Shown in pieces: positions 20,700 through 32,482 of a stretch of 64,000 bases of DNA. The notes beneath the pieces are model-generated. The model searched no databases and had not been told where the DNA came from. It was given only the letters and a program-made list of their open reading frames with translations. The DNA is taken from contig JAWHQI010000040.1 of NCBI GenBank assembly GCA_033032865.1, positions 13,657,501 to 13,721,500 on the forward strand, read 5' to 3'. Origin of the DNA: Dactylorhiza incarnata. Its lineage: Eukaryota; Streptophyta; Magnoliopsida; Asparagales; Orchidaceae. The stretch's first letter is position 1; each line of letters starts with the position of its first letter. A program made the position numbers and the translations under genes.

Positions 20700-23600
20700 A
20701 TAAAATCGCTTCAAGTCATCTCCACTCCTGGCTTGGTCGAGGGATACCCCTTCCACATCCCGGAGGTGGTACCCCCCGACTTGAGTACTTCACTAACAAT
20801 ATATGGCCCCTCCCAATTGGGAGTAAGCTTACCCACCGCGGCCCCTCTCCCGGCCGCATCGACCTTCTTCAAGACCAGATCTCCTTTATGGAAGCGCTTT
20901 ACCCGAATGTGCTTGTCAAAGTACCGAGCCATTCACCATTTGATTTCCTCTTGTCGAATAGTAGCGGGGTCTCGGAGTTCTTCTACCAGGTCCAGGGACA
21001 ACCTTTGTCCCGCGTCGTTTGCCACTAGCCATTTTTCATCCCCTTTGCCCGCGGCGACCACCCTGGGGGTCTTTACTTCGAATTCTATCGGGAGGATGGC
21101 CTCGGACCCATGGGAAAGCTTGAAAGGAGTCTCCCCTGTGGCCATATTTAGAGTAGTCCTCATGGCCTAGAGGACCGAAGGTAGCTATTCCACCCAATTC
21201 CCCTTGAGATTCTCCACTTTCTTCTTGAGCAGGTTGACGATGATCTTGTTCGCCGCTTCCACCTGCCCATTAATCCTAGGGTGATGGACCGACGCGAACC
21301 AAATGTCGGTACCTAGCTGGGTACAGAAGCTAACAAACTCCTCGCTGGCAAACTGCGGCCCGTTATCTGTGACTATGGCTAGAGGGAGCCCGTGCTTGCA
21401 AATTATTTCACCCCAAACAAAGTTTCTCACTACCTGGGATGTTACCTTAGCGAGCGCCTTCACCTCGATCCACTTAGAGAAGTAGTCTATCATCACTAGT
21501 AGGAACCACCTTTGGCCGCTTGCCTGGGGGAAAGGTCCCACCAGGTCCAACCCCCATATCGCAAAGGGCCAGGGGGCCGTGATGGTCCGGAGCCTTTGAG
21601 CAGGAAGGAGCTGGAGGGGGGCGTTGCGCTGGCACTTGGAGCACCTCTTAGAGAATTCTGCCGCGTCTTTGTTGAGGGTGGGCCAGAAGTAGCCTTGCCT
21701 TAGTACTCTTCCTTCCAGGGTCTTGCCCCCCGAGTGACTGCCACACGCCCCGAAGTGAATCTATTCCAGGACCCTCGGGGCTTCCTCCTCCAAGACGCAA
21801 TGAGATAGGAGCCCCGAGAGAGTCTAATGGTATAGTGACCCTGCATGCAAGGAGTAATATGCCTATTTGTACCTGAGATGCCGTTTGTCTACCCCCTCCT
21901 CGGGGAAACTCCCCGTCGTCAAGTAAGTAATGAAGGAGTCCATCCATGACACCCGTTGATCCACCTCCATCAGCTCTCCCTCCCTGATAGAAGGCCGGAA
22001 GAGTTCCAACACCGCCCCCCTGCCCGGGGGCCGAACTTGGCCAGGAGGTCTGCCTGGGTGCTTTCCTCTCTTGGGACACTTGACGAAGAAAGTGCAAAAT
22101 TGCCCGACGACCCCCTTGACCTTCTCCAGGTACCGCTGGAGTGTTGTTTCTTTGACCTCAAACTCCCCCTTGATCTGGCACGCCACTACCATGGAGTCCG
22201 TTGAGACCTCCAGATCTTGCACTCCCAACTCCTGAGCTAGGCGAAGGCTTGCTATCACGGCCTCATACTCAGCCTGGTTGTTGGTGAAAGGGAAGTGAAC
22301 GTTGATTGCCTTATCTATCCTGGTGCCTTGGCGGCTCACCAATACTACCCCTCCCACGAAGGAGTGCTTTCCTAACACGCCATCAACCAACATCTTCCAG
22401 GCCACTGGGCGGGGAAGTTCAGACTCCTCCAACTCGGTCACATAGTCAGCCATGAAATCCACCACCGCCTGCACCTTTATGGATACCCTTTGTAAGTAGG
22501 AGATATTGAACTCGCTCAACTCCACTGACCACTTAGCCAATCTTCCCGAGTGCTCCACCCCCTCCATGATGCCGCGAAGGGGATGGTCGGTCACTACTCT
22601 AATTGAGTGTGCTTGGAAGTACAGTCGGAGCTTCCTAACCGACACCACCAACGCAAAGGCAAACTTTTCTAGGATTGGATATCTGAGCTCGGCCTTCCTC
22701 AATACCCTGCTAACATAGTAGACAGGGAGTTGTTTTTTCCCTTCTTCCCGGACCAGCACCGAGCTGACCGCCTCCGACCCTACTCAAAGGTACAGGCATA
22801 GGTCCTCCCCTTGCCTTGGCCCTTGTAGTAGCGGGGCCTGGGTCAGTTGTTCCTTTAGTCCTTGAAAAGCTTTCTCGCACTCGGGGGTCCACTCAAATTT
22901 CTGGTTACCCCTCAGCACCTTAAAAAAGGAAGAACATTTTTCTCCTGCCTTGGAAAGGAACCTACTCAACCCGGCTAGCTTTCTAGTTAGACGTTGAACC
23001 TCCTTCGCATTCCTTGGAGACCCCAACTCGAGGAACGCCCTTACTTTTTCTGGATTAGGCTCCACAACGATGGGGGTGAGTAGATGATCTAAGAACTTCC
23101 CTCGGCTTGCCCCGAAAACACACCTTAAGGGGTTAAGCTTCATTTTAAACTTTGTCAAAGTCCTAAAGGTTTCCTCGAGGTCCCTGAGGTGAGATTCATG
23201 GTCCCGACTTTTGATCATCAGGTTATCCACGTAGAACTCCAGGTTCTGGCCTTTCTGTTCGCGGAACACTCTATCCATCATTCGTTGGTATGTTGCCCCT
23301 GCATTTTTTAAACCGAACGACATCATTTTATAACAATAACATTCATCCCCGGTGATGAAGGATACATCTTTGATGTCGGGAGGGTGCATGCAAATTTGGT
23401 GATAACCTGAAAAAGCATCTAAAAAAGACATCACAGAGAAACCAACGGCTGAGTCAATCAACGCGTCGATTCTAGGCAGCGGGTAGCAATCCTTAGGGCA
23501 AGATTTATTAAGCAAAGAGAAATCAACACACATACGCCACTTACCATCCCCCTTCTTTACCATCACCACATTGGAGACCCAGCCTGGATACAGGATCTCC

Positions 23601-24744
23601 GATACAAAACCGGCCTTGATAAGCTTGCTCACCTCTTCCCGGATAGGAACCTCCAGCTTGTCCGCGATGGGCCTCTTCTTTTGGCGAATGGGGCGAGTGT
23701 CGGGATCGAGGTTGAGGCGATGGCATGCCACAACCGCATCAATCCCTGGCATCTCCGCAACACTCCAAGCGAAGACATTCACATTGTCTTGGATGCAATC
23801 CGAGATCTTCCTCCGATCCTCAGGACTAAGCTCCCCACTGATCTTTATCTTCTCGATTTTTCCGGCCCTGGTGGTGACTTCCACCTCCACTACTCCTCCA
23901 CTGCCTCCAACCTGGATTGTTCTCCCAAGGCACTGTCCTCTCCTCCACAAGCGAGCGCTTGAGCTCTTCCCCCATCTCTTCCTCTCCCACCATCATCAGC
24001 TCCTCCGCCCCTCCTCCCGGGGCCTCTTCTTCTTTCTCTTCCTCTTTCCCCTCTTCTGCCCTGGGTCCCTCAACGACCCCTTCCTGGGCATGAACTACTC
24101 CTTCATCCATCCTTCCTTCCAACTTCTCCTCCTTATCGGCATCAGCCACCTCCTCCATCACCTTATCCCACTCCTCTGCTTCTTCCATCCAAGAGATGGT
24201 GTTGACGGCAGTCACATAGCACTGCCTCGCCACCTTGGGATCCCCCCTGATCCGGACTTGGACTCCTCCATCATTGAATTTAAGGCACTGGTGGAACGTG
24301 GAAGGGACACACCGAAATGCACTGATAAGAGGCCGTCTAAAGATGGCACTATAGCTGCTAGGGGCATCCACAATCACGAAGCGGCAGTTCCTGGACTGCC
24401 CTCACAAAACCACATGGAGTCCCACTCCTTCTTCTACCTCCTTCCTCTCCCTAGAGAATCCGAACAACAAATCATCTGAGGCCAACACCCTTCGCGCCTC
24501 CACTCCTATCCCGTCGAACACCTTCTTAAAGATGACGTTGACTGAGCTCCCGTTGTCCACAAGGATTTGGGAAATGGTGAAGTTCTCGATCGCCGTCTGA
24601 ATGACCAGCGCATCGCAGAACAGGTCTTCATAACCCGGCATGTCCTTCTGGGTGAAGGAAATCTTCTCTGCAAGGGGCGGGACCAGGGATGTCGAAGCCA
24701 TGCTACGATGATAGATAGTATGGAGTCTCGCATTCCGGGTTGCC
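20700..24744 (-). pseudogene. pol: Tat-B protease-RT-RNase H-integrase remnant
   Basis: Reads from 24744 down. Protease shows VDNGSSVN near 24560 in place of the usual D-T-G. The linker (VNVFAWSVAEMPG) and RT lie in a 388-residue frame 23950-22784, but the catalytic box is FYVDN instead of YVDD (near 23225), which should abolish polymerisation. RNase H is in 22759-21863 (VDGVLGKHS, NNQAEYEA). Integrase pieces follow in changing frames: a finger region near 21700, MDLVGPF at 21550, TDNGPQF near 21360, then the C-terminal fold KGDLVLKKVD at 20870. Many frameshifts show long decay. It would have been the enzyme part of the polyprotein. Confidence 0.9.
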
Positions 24745-27503
24745 TCAATCCCTACCCCCCCCCCCCCCCCCCCCATGGATCACCCCGATCCCTCCTCGGG
24801 ACCCTAAATCGGCCCGGTCTTCCCACCTTTCATCTTCATCCTCTTGGGGTGGAATCTCCTCTATCCTCACCGGTCGCTGCTGTGGCTGCGGTGCTGGGAC
24901 CCTTGCATTCCTTGCTTCTAAGAACTCTGGGAAGGTGACTATTGTGTGATCTTCCTCCTGGTGGAAGTCATAGTACGGCAGCGCCACACCCCTCTCCTCA
25001 CCTCCTACTCCTCTGTTCCTTCTTTGGGGCCCAGCTCCTCCAGCTCCTGCCCCCTTCCTCTTCCTCTTCTCCCTCCTCCTATCTCCATTTCTTGCTAAGG
25101 CGGGGGAGGAGGTGGTCTACGACCTTACCTCCATCCCAACTGATGCGGCCTTCCCTGCCCTCCGTGGTAGTTACCACCTACGTGGGGGAACCCCCTTCCT
25201 GGATCCCGTATTCCCCCACCTTGCTGCCTCCACCCCACCTCCGGGGCCCTCACTTCTTCTCTCCTTCTTGGCTCTATCTACCTGCCTTCTGGCTCGCTCA
25301 GCCGTGCTAGCCTTCTCGTGAACTCGGGGTTTGCTGCCTCCCAGTCTACTTCCTCCGCAACCCTCTCCATCAGCTCCTCATAAGACAGAGGAACCCTCCT
25401 CTTGAGATCCATCTTGAAGAAACCCTCCCGCAGACCCAAAGTGAAGGGAAGCTGGAGGGTGTACCCTGGCACCTCTTGGACGAGGAGAACCTCCTCCCTA
25501 AACCGCTCTAGATACTGAGCTAACGACTCTCCGGACTTCTGCTTGATGGTAAAGAGTGACTCATGATCCTTCTTCCTTTTCTTTGAGGTGGAGAAGCGCA
25601 AGAGAAAGCCCCGGCGCAAGTCCTCAAAGGCATAAATCGACCCCGAGGGCAGCTAGTGGAACCAGTCCCTTGCCTTCTCCTTCAAGTTGGTAGCCAAAAG
25701 TTGGCACTTGAAGGCGTCCGACATAGCTCTGATTGAGACCATATCCTCGAACCATTGCAAGTGTTGAACGGGGTCATCCTTGTCGGTATACAGTGTCATG
25801 GCCGGCTCTCTGAATCCATCGGGGAGTGGTGCCGAGAGCACCAACTCGCCAAAAGGGCTCCCCCCACACACCCTATGGATCTGCTCCACTCTCCCTGTGA
25901 GCTCCCCTGGCGACCCTGCTCCTGCCGACCTCGGGCTCGCCAAAGGACCGCTCGTCGGGGCCCCACTAGCCGGGACCCCTTCCGCTTGGACGACCCTCGT
26001 CGGGACCTCGCTTGCTCTCTCTCGGCTGGGGAAAAGTTCTCGCCCGGAGAGGTCTCGCCCCACACCTTGGGTCGCCGCCTCCCTTCCGGCTAGCGGAGCT
26101 GGGGCATTCTCGCCCACCCTAGGCGGAGGAGCCACCTGGGTTGCTGGGGTCACGAGACCGTCGAGCGCCGTGACGAGTGAAAGTCGAGTTTTAGTTCTCA
26201 TTCTTATTATTAAAAGTCTTATTTAACTTTGTTTCAAATTAAGTGATATATATAAATATATATGAGTGCTGATTGAGAAAGTAAAACATAAATAAACAAG
26301 CACATAACCAGATGACACAAGATAAATAGTAGTTCCCCAAAGCCTGGGTACATCTACTCTTCTACCCACTGGTAGGAATCCACTAGGAGGTTGTTGATAA
26401 GGTGCCCTCTTACCAAGGTGATTTTGATAAGGTGTCCACACACCAATGGGAGTTTTGATCAGGTGCCCAATTCACCTATAAGCTTTTGATAAGGTGCTTA
26501 TAAACCAAGCTGCAGGTTTTTGCTAAGGTGCCCTGTCACCGGCAGTAAACTTTTGAAGGGAGTTTTAACCCTTTACAAGATGGGAAGGAGAAAGGGAAAA
26601 GATATATTGTTCTTCTCTTTTTGCTGAGAAGACACTTGAAAATCCTGAGTGGATGTTGAGTTGGATCTTGATGAACATGGTGAAGAGAGCTCCCCCTGTC
26701 TGATTTAATTGTAGAGGCTCCTTTTCTTGGTTCCAAATCTTCTATTTCAAATGTATGGAGTGGATCATCTCTCATTGTTCTCTGTCGAACTTCTCCTTAT
26801 TTATAACTCTGTGAATTAAGATAACATTATAGGAGAGAAATTAATTAGTAGACAGAGTATTAGAAAGAGAGAAATATTTCCATAACTATTATATCTGTAG
26901 AAGGAAAGAGATCATTCTGATTTCAAATAATATCCATAATCAACTTAATCAATTTAGCCAAGAATCAATTAGAAGGAAAGAATGATTCATAACGGCTATA
27001 AAAGAATAATATTATTCCATATAAATCAGATCTATAGAAAGAAGGAAAGAGATCTGGTGTTATTTGAATTTAACATAGTAATCGAAGTACGTCGATTACA
27101 ATTCGACGTAAGCGTCGAATTCATCCTGGCTGGACGTCGAGAGGAGAATAAGGAAGGTGCATCGACTAAGGTGCATCGACTAGAAGTCAGAGCTACGTCG
27201 ACATAGGATACGTCGAATTCTTATTAAAGTTACTTCGACTCATTCTGAAAGAAACGTCGACAACACTTCGACGTTGCGTCGAATACTATTCGACGCATAT
27301 TTACTTAACCTTGATTTTTCTTTCTTAGAATTCATATTCAACTCATTTTGGGGGTTAAGACAATTCATTTTCCCAACAATGAGAATGCTCTGAAAAGCTC
27401 CATGAAGATCTCACCTAAGGTCTGCCAGCATCTCCATCGTTGCTGGTGCTCCTGGGGGTGGCGATCCTCCAGGTCTCGCATCCTGCTCGTCCTCTCCTGT
27501 CAT
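24745..27503 (-). pseudogene. gag: Tat-B gag remnant, interrupted by solo LTR 2
   Basis: Start ATG at 27503 (M-T-G-E), 36 bp after the primer site, matching Tat-A. Solo LTR 2 (26178-27378) splits the leader; beyond it the frame resumes as LVTALDGLVTPA. The central gag domain is spread over 26201-25278 (DDPVQHLQWFED, KEKARDWFH, SLAQYLERFREEV, EELMERVAEEV). The C-terminal knuckle, C-x2-H-x4-H-x4-C in Tat-C, is decayed here to YYDFHQEEDH near 24970. A poly-C run at about 24757-24773 closes the frame. Confidence 0.85.
26178..27378 (-). mobile_element. Solo LTR 2 (1201 bp) inside Tat-B gag
   Basis: Starts TGAAAGTCGAG, ends TTCCCAACA. The duplication is ACGAG on the left (26173-26177) and ATGAG on the right (27379-27383), one C-to-T change at a CpG. 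The gag frame of Tat-B continues on either side. TATAAATA on the minus strand (26808-26815) gives orientation, and ACGTCGA/TCGACGT words crowd 27087-27300 upstream of it. Several GATAAGGTGC phrases repeat in 26398-26530. No internal region remains. Confidence 0.85.
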
Positions 27504-27538
27504 GCTTCCTTCTTGAGATTTTCTTGAACCAGCTGCAC

Positions 27539-27556
27539 TCCACGCTCACCGCACCA
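27539..27556 (-). other. Primer binding site for tRNA-Phe (Tat-B)
   Basis: Same 18 bases as at 7510-7527, exact complement on the transcript to the 3' end of plant tRNA-Phe, four bases from the LTR. Confidence 0.92.
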
Positions 27557-27560
27557 AAAA

Positions 27561-28307
27561 TGTTGAAACCAGTAAATAGTCTCTGTGGAGCTCGGAGCCC
27601 CCAACAAGTTGGGGGGCAGTTGGAACTTACAAATCCCTTGAAGGGACAGACTGAAGCCTCGGAACTAGACACGAACCCTTAGACTCAGCAAGGAGGACCC
27701 ACCACACACCCGGAAGATCTTTAGAGGGATTCCCCTCCCAAGCCAATGCTGAAGCCCGCGCACGTTGGAGAGCTCTGAGAATGCCAACCAAGGAAAGCCT
27801 GAGGAGAGAGAAGCTCTAAAAAGAGCAGTCCACTCCAAAGGTGTCCTTTGGGTCTTATTTATAGGTTTTCTGGATTGGCCTGCGAATAGCAGGATTCCGC
27901 CTTTTGATTTTACTATCCGCACCCCAAAATTGGTCTGTTAACAGCCAAACTCCGGTGTTTGGAGAGGCTAATGGTAGACCACCGGGGGTAAAAAGGTAAT
28001 CCCTCCCTGCCATTCTTCGGGCAAGAGGTTTGCGAGAACCCTACTTGCGAGGACTCTCGCTGCCTTCTCGCAGGTTTCTTCTGCGACATTCCCCCTGGCG
28101 AGCGCGTCGTTAGGACCTCGCCTGGGACCCTTTTAGCGATGTCTAAGGAGACCCAATCTCGCACGCCTTCCTGCGAACAGACAGCGAGGGCTCGTCTTGC
28201 TTACCTGACTCTCGCGAGGACTCCTCTGGCTTATCCCCCTTACTACTTTCTTCATAATGTTGACCTCAAAGTGCACACCCTTGCCTGGCGAATATTGGGG
28301 TTGTACA
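27561..28307 (-). repeat. Tat-B 5' LTR
   Basis: 747 bp, TGTTGAAACC to TTGTACA. Minus-strand TATA box at 27856-27863. GCGAG/CTCGC words cluster at 28030-28230, upstream of the TATA box. The next bases (28308 on) match the 3' region of Sire-C near 51600, fixing the boundary. Confidence 0.88.
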
Positions 28308-29872
28308 ATGCCTCTATGTATGAGTAATGCTTTATGTTAATCAATGAATTATACACTCACTATTTTGGTAATCTATATGTGCACATAATCTTAGTCTTGC
28401 ATGATTGTGTAGTGTACTAGTTTTAACATATTAAGTTGTATGTCTAAATTACCTACATCGTCTTTCAAAAATAAATTTCATACACAATATAGAAGTGTTA
28501 TTTCAATAATATTAATGATTGCAACAACAAGTGAATTCGGAGACCTTTGGCCCAAAATAAAAATCTGAAATAAAAAGCCAAAGATAACTCCACCAAGCAC
28601 TACTCACCCACCTGATAAGTCTTAATGAGCATTGTGAGGTTGAGCACCTTGGAAAGAATTGTAATGTGTCTTGTGCAAAAATATTTTTTTCTATCACTTC
28701 TATTTGTACACCAGATCACTAAAAATTAATAAAATTACTTATGTGTTCCCCCAAGCAATACTTCGCTCCCTGATAATTCTTAATGATAATTGTGTGGGCG
28801 AAGCACCTTGGTTGTTGTACTCAATATTTGTGCCTTGAAACTTTATTCTAGATTTGATGTGTGAAAGTAATTATAAGATTGCATCCTTAATATTATTGTC
28901 ACTATTTCATTATATATGTCATGTGTTTTGATTATTTCACTTGCATACTTTTATCAAAACACCTAATGCACACATCATTGATTTTCATAAAGCTTCTACT
29001 CATGAGAATTGGATCCTAATGCAAACATTACATAATTCTCTAAAAACTCAAGTAAAAGCACTAGATTGCAATGCATGATTTCTACAATGTTTTCTTTACT
29101 TGAAATACGAATTGGTTACATTGTAGTTATTATCTTTTTAAATATGCTAAATCATGCTTGCCTATTAGTTATGAAAATTTTTAAAGTAAAATGCTCAAAT
29201 GTGAAGAGACTAGACATATTGTTGGAATGGTCAAACTATAACAAAAATACTACTCTTATTTATTTTGTTTTTGTTTTCCGCATCTCTCTTTTGGTCATGT
29301 AATTTGTCTACCATGGTTTATCATGCTCACTTCTTTGGTCTTTCATTACTTGTGCTTGTCAAACACTATTGCATCTTTTTCAACAAGTAATATTCTTCTT
29401 AAAAATTAATTTGAAAAACAAGTGGTAGAATTCTTTTGGTAAAATCATGGAATATTATTCTTTCACGCTTATCATGTATTGTTTCCGCTGTGCTACTCTC
29501 TCCCTTAGCTCGATCATGACTTACTTTATGTTTACACAAAACTCTTCATCTTCTCTTAGTTATGTCCCAACTTTTGCCTTCATTATTTTAGTTTTGTTTA
29601 ACTCCACCCTCTTGATAATAACAAAGGGGAGAATAAAATGATAAATCGTAATGATTAATGGAGTAGGATTCACTAGATTAAGGGGGAGCATGTATCTAGT
29701 ATATGAGAGTATACACAAAGGGGGGGGGAGCATTTTTGTAGGGGGAGCACAATGTTCAATGAACTATAATTCCTATCATTATCTTATAATTGTTGAGTGC
29801 CATATATCTTTATAAAAACACAAATTCTTTATCTATGAATCTGATTTAGCTCTAATTGGATTTGTTATTATC
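28308..29872. other. Sire-A 3' non-coding internal region
   Basis: AT-rich, no gene. It carries two copies of a block bounded by CCAAG and CTTGG (28591-28660 and 28750-28812) with the core CTGATAAGTCTTAATGAGC, also found in Sire-B and Sire-C. The bounding words could pair to close a hairpin. Selection on RNA structure or on initiation of plus-strand DNA are possible reasons; both are guesses. Confidence 0.7.
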
Positions 29873-29885
29873 AAAAGGGGGAGAT
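29873..29885 (+). other. Sire-A polypurine tract
   Basis: AAAAGGGGGAGAT immediately before the 3' LTR, identical in core to the Sire-C tract at 53501-53513. Confidence 0.88.
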
Positions 29886-31274
29886 TGTTGGACATGGTTT
29901 TCAGCATCCCTTTGATTTGAGAATAACAAATCCTACTTGAATTTGATCTTGTTTGCCATTGTGTTTTTAGCATGCAGGTTTGGATAGATATGACACCAGG
30001 TTGCTGCAACAATGGTCTGGCACTAACCACAAGATGAAGGATTGAAAGCTGTTTAATGCCGGGCGTTAAGCTTAACGCTGTGCGTTAGCGTTAGACGAAA
30101 ATAGCGTTCGACAAAATTGTGTTTGACGAAAGAAGTAGCCCGTTTGACGAAATGAGTTCGACGAAAATTCCGTTCGACGAAATGGAGGTTACCGAAATGA
30201 GAAATGAGACGTTCGACGAAGATGCTATTCGACGAAATGGCGTGCCAGCTGATTAAAGAAAGAAACTCAAAGCCAGGCGTTAGTCTTAACGTTGGGAGCT
30301 ATCCGTTCGACGAATTTGGCAAGGAGAAAGCAGCCGTGATTGCAGGAGGAACTTTAGGAATTATTTGCCCAACGCCCCGTTAGCCTTAACGCCGGCGTTA
30401 GTATTGCCTAAAATAAAACATTTCCTAAAGTGCAGAATCTCCTTCCTCTTCTGAAGATCTGAGCCATCAATATGTTGCTATACATGGTCAACGTTCGGCG
30501 TTAGCACTTAACGCTGGCGTTAGCTTAAAGTCTATTAATTGGATGATTTCGACGTCTCTTACTACTGATTGTCAAGAACTCTATTCCAGCACTTCAGAAA
30601 CTTTGTGAGGGTCGTATTTCAAGACAAACACATCTCCCACTCATATTTCAAAAGGAGTAATCAAATGAGGATTGGATCAACACACTAACTCAACACGAAG
30701 AACGCACACTTGGACTTCAACGATCTTCAGAGATTCTTCGGCATCTCCTTCAGATTACCTCCTAGGGAGTTATATATTTGTATTTTGTATTTGTCCTTTA
30801 TTTCATCTTTGTAATCAGTTCATGAATTCTCCGCGTGTTGGCGACTAGGTCTGGGTAGGACTTAGGGAGGAATTCGCCTCGTGTTGGCGACTAGGTCTTG
30901 GGAGTAGATCTAGGGGGTGCTCGAGGCCTTTCTGGTGATAGATTGGCTAGAGCGGCTTGAGGCCGTATCTGGGGAGAGACCGGCTAAAGCCAACCGGTTT
31001 GTGGGGATACGAGTCAGTATAGAAAACAAAAAGGGTTTTCATATTATTCGCTTCGATTTCTAGCGTCATTGAAATCAGATTATGTAATCAATTTTATAAA
31101 TGATAATCATGTATTTTCTTGTTTAATAAAATTGATTTCATTTCTAATTTCATTATCTCTTTACTTTTGATTTAACTTACTTTGACCAAAATATCAAAAG
31201 TTTTCTATTAAAGTTTAAAGTTTTTAAAACACTTATTCACCCCTCCCCCTCTAAGGGCGCCTACAAATCCAACA
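29886..31274 (+). repeat. Sire-A 3' LTR
   Basis: About 1389 bp, TGTTGGACAT to ATCCAACA. AACGC/GCGTT words and TTCGACGAA words fill 30058-30540. The end (CCCCCTCTAAGGGCGCC) is shared with the Sire-B and Sire-C LTR ends. Confidence 0.85.
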
Positions 31275-31307
31275 AAAATGAGTGAAGGTCCTTTCATAGG
31301 TCCTCAA
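31275..31307 (-). pseudogene. gag: Copia-2 gag sliver between Sire-A and Sire-B
   Basis: 33 bp left over between two Sirevirus-like insertions. Read on the minus strand, and with Sire-B and one duplicate copy removed, it continues the Copia-2 gag frame from 40455 (…VNKL then RTYERTF). This supports Sire-B having inserted into Copia-2 gag with duplication CTCAA/CTTAA. Confidence 0.65.
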
Positions 31308-32469
31308 TGTTGGATCTGATGGCGCCCTTAGAGGGGGGGGGGGGGGGGGGTGAATAAAGGGTTTACTATTTTTGAGATAAACTTATATATTTTAAATAAC
31401 AGGAATTTTTTTGGCTCTGTCGCTAACGTCAGGCGTTAAGAGTCAACGCCGGGCGTTATCCTTCGAGAAAATATTTTTACAGAAATATTCAAAATGATAT
31501 TCTTTATGAAATACAATTCCAGAAAAATTAGATATAAAGAAAAAGAATTTTATATTTCACAAAAATGATTACAAGGATAAAATTTCAATAACGCTTGAAA
31601 TTAGAGGCGGCAACTTAAAAATCACTTTTTGTTCCTTCACCGGTCCTTCTCCCAAGGACCGGTTGGCTATAGCCTATCTATCCCCAGATAAGGCCTCTAG
31701 CCACCCCCCTAGATCTACCTTAGAACTAGTCGACACGCACAATGCAGAGAATATCCCCCTAAACCGAACCCGGCCGAGTCGACACACGCAAGGCAGCGAA
31801 TTCTCTACCGTTATAAGGAAAAATGAAAAGATAAAGTAAAAATTAGAATAAAAGACTCCCTAGAATGAAGAGCGTTGAAGGAGATGTTGAAGATACGCCA
31901 TGAACACATCAGAGTTGAAGAGAGCGTCCTTCTTCAAATTTGTCGTTGGAATTCTCCTTCTCACTCTTGTTCCTCAATGTTGGTGTTGGGAGTTCTCTCT
32001 GAATTCAGAATGAAATGCTCTCATAGATCTCTGGAATGAAGGCTTGAATAATTGTCAGTTGAGAAAATGAAATCAGGTCTTTAAATAGACACGGGAGCTA
32101 ATGCCCGACGTTAAGAGTTAACGCCAGCGTTAAGCATCGTGTACGACAGTTGCTGAGATCATGCAAACTGTCGGGATCATAGTAGATCGTGACTCAATGA
32201 AGGCATTAAGAGTCAACGCTGGTGTGGTCTCTGGCTTCTCGACGGATTCCTTATCGACGACATTTCATCTCGACGGCTTCTTCTTGATGAAAGTTAACGC
32301 GGGGCATTAACTACTAATGTGGGGCGTTAGCACTCTTTTCAGAGAATGATCATCCTGTTCATAGGGTATTTAACTGTAGTACCTGCACACTATAAACACA
32401 AGAAAGATCAAATACATAGTGTGATATCTTATTTCTCAAACTAAGAGAAGTGGAACAGAAGCTCCAACA
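31308..32469 (-). repeat. Sire-B 3' LTR
   Basis: 1162 bp. Contains GCGTTAAGAGTCAACGC-type inverted pairs at 31429-31455 and 32103-32130, and CTCGACGG/ATCGACGA words at 32248-32290, flanking the likely minus-strand TATA-like box TATTTAAA near 32080. A run of about 18 G starts near 31334. Confidence 0.92.
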
Positions 32470-32482
32470 ATCTCCCCGTTTT
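32470..32482 (-). other. Sire-B polypurine tract
   Basis: Minus strand reads AAAACGGGGAGAT beside the 3' LTR. Further purine-tract copies (GGGGGAGTA, GGGGGAGAA on the minus strand) lie at about 32583-32592, 32612-32620 and 32653-32664. Confidence 0.82.

Larger units (their letters stand above)
15507..28307 (-). mobile_element. Tat-B: Ty3/gypsy Tat-lineage element, old, 3' LTR not in window
   Basis: On the minus strand: LTR 28307-27561, tRNA-Phe primer site, gag, protease, RT, RNase H, integrase, 97-bp tandem array, then the antisense ORF with its own TATA box near 15580. Two solo LTRs have inserted. The LTR is only roughly three-quarters alike to that of Tat-A, so these are different subfamilies. 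The left end (PPT, 3' LTR) is missing where Tat-A begins; the simplest reading is that Tat-A inserted just upstream of this antisense ORF. The right flank continues as Sire-A 3' sequence, so Tat-B inserted into Sire-A (expected duplication ATGCC at 28308-28312). Confidence 0.82.
28308..31274 (+). mobile_element. Sire-A: 3' part of a Sirevirus-like copia element
   Basis: Comprises 1.58 kb of non-coding 3' internal sequence, a polypurine tract and a complete 3' LTR; the rest lies left of Tat-B/Tat-A, outside the window. The internal part aligns with 51600-53513 of Sire-C and, reversed, with 32470-34000 of Sire-B. Purine-tract copies (GGGGGAGCA) occur at 29680, 29718 and 29739 before the true tract, a habit of Sireviruses. 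The right flank is 33 bp of Copia-2 gag, so Sire-A inserted there (expected duplication AAAAT). Confidence 0.82.

Noticed and set aside
23571..24479. 302-residue plus-strand ORF
   Set aside because: Antisense shadow of the Tat-B linker and protease; residues mirror the GC-rich codons of the minus frame.
29447..29641. 64-residue hydrophobic ORF in the Sire-A 3' region as an env-like protein
   Set aside because: Short, in AT-rich DNA where hydrophobic codons arise by chance, and not conserved in Sire-B or Sire-C.
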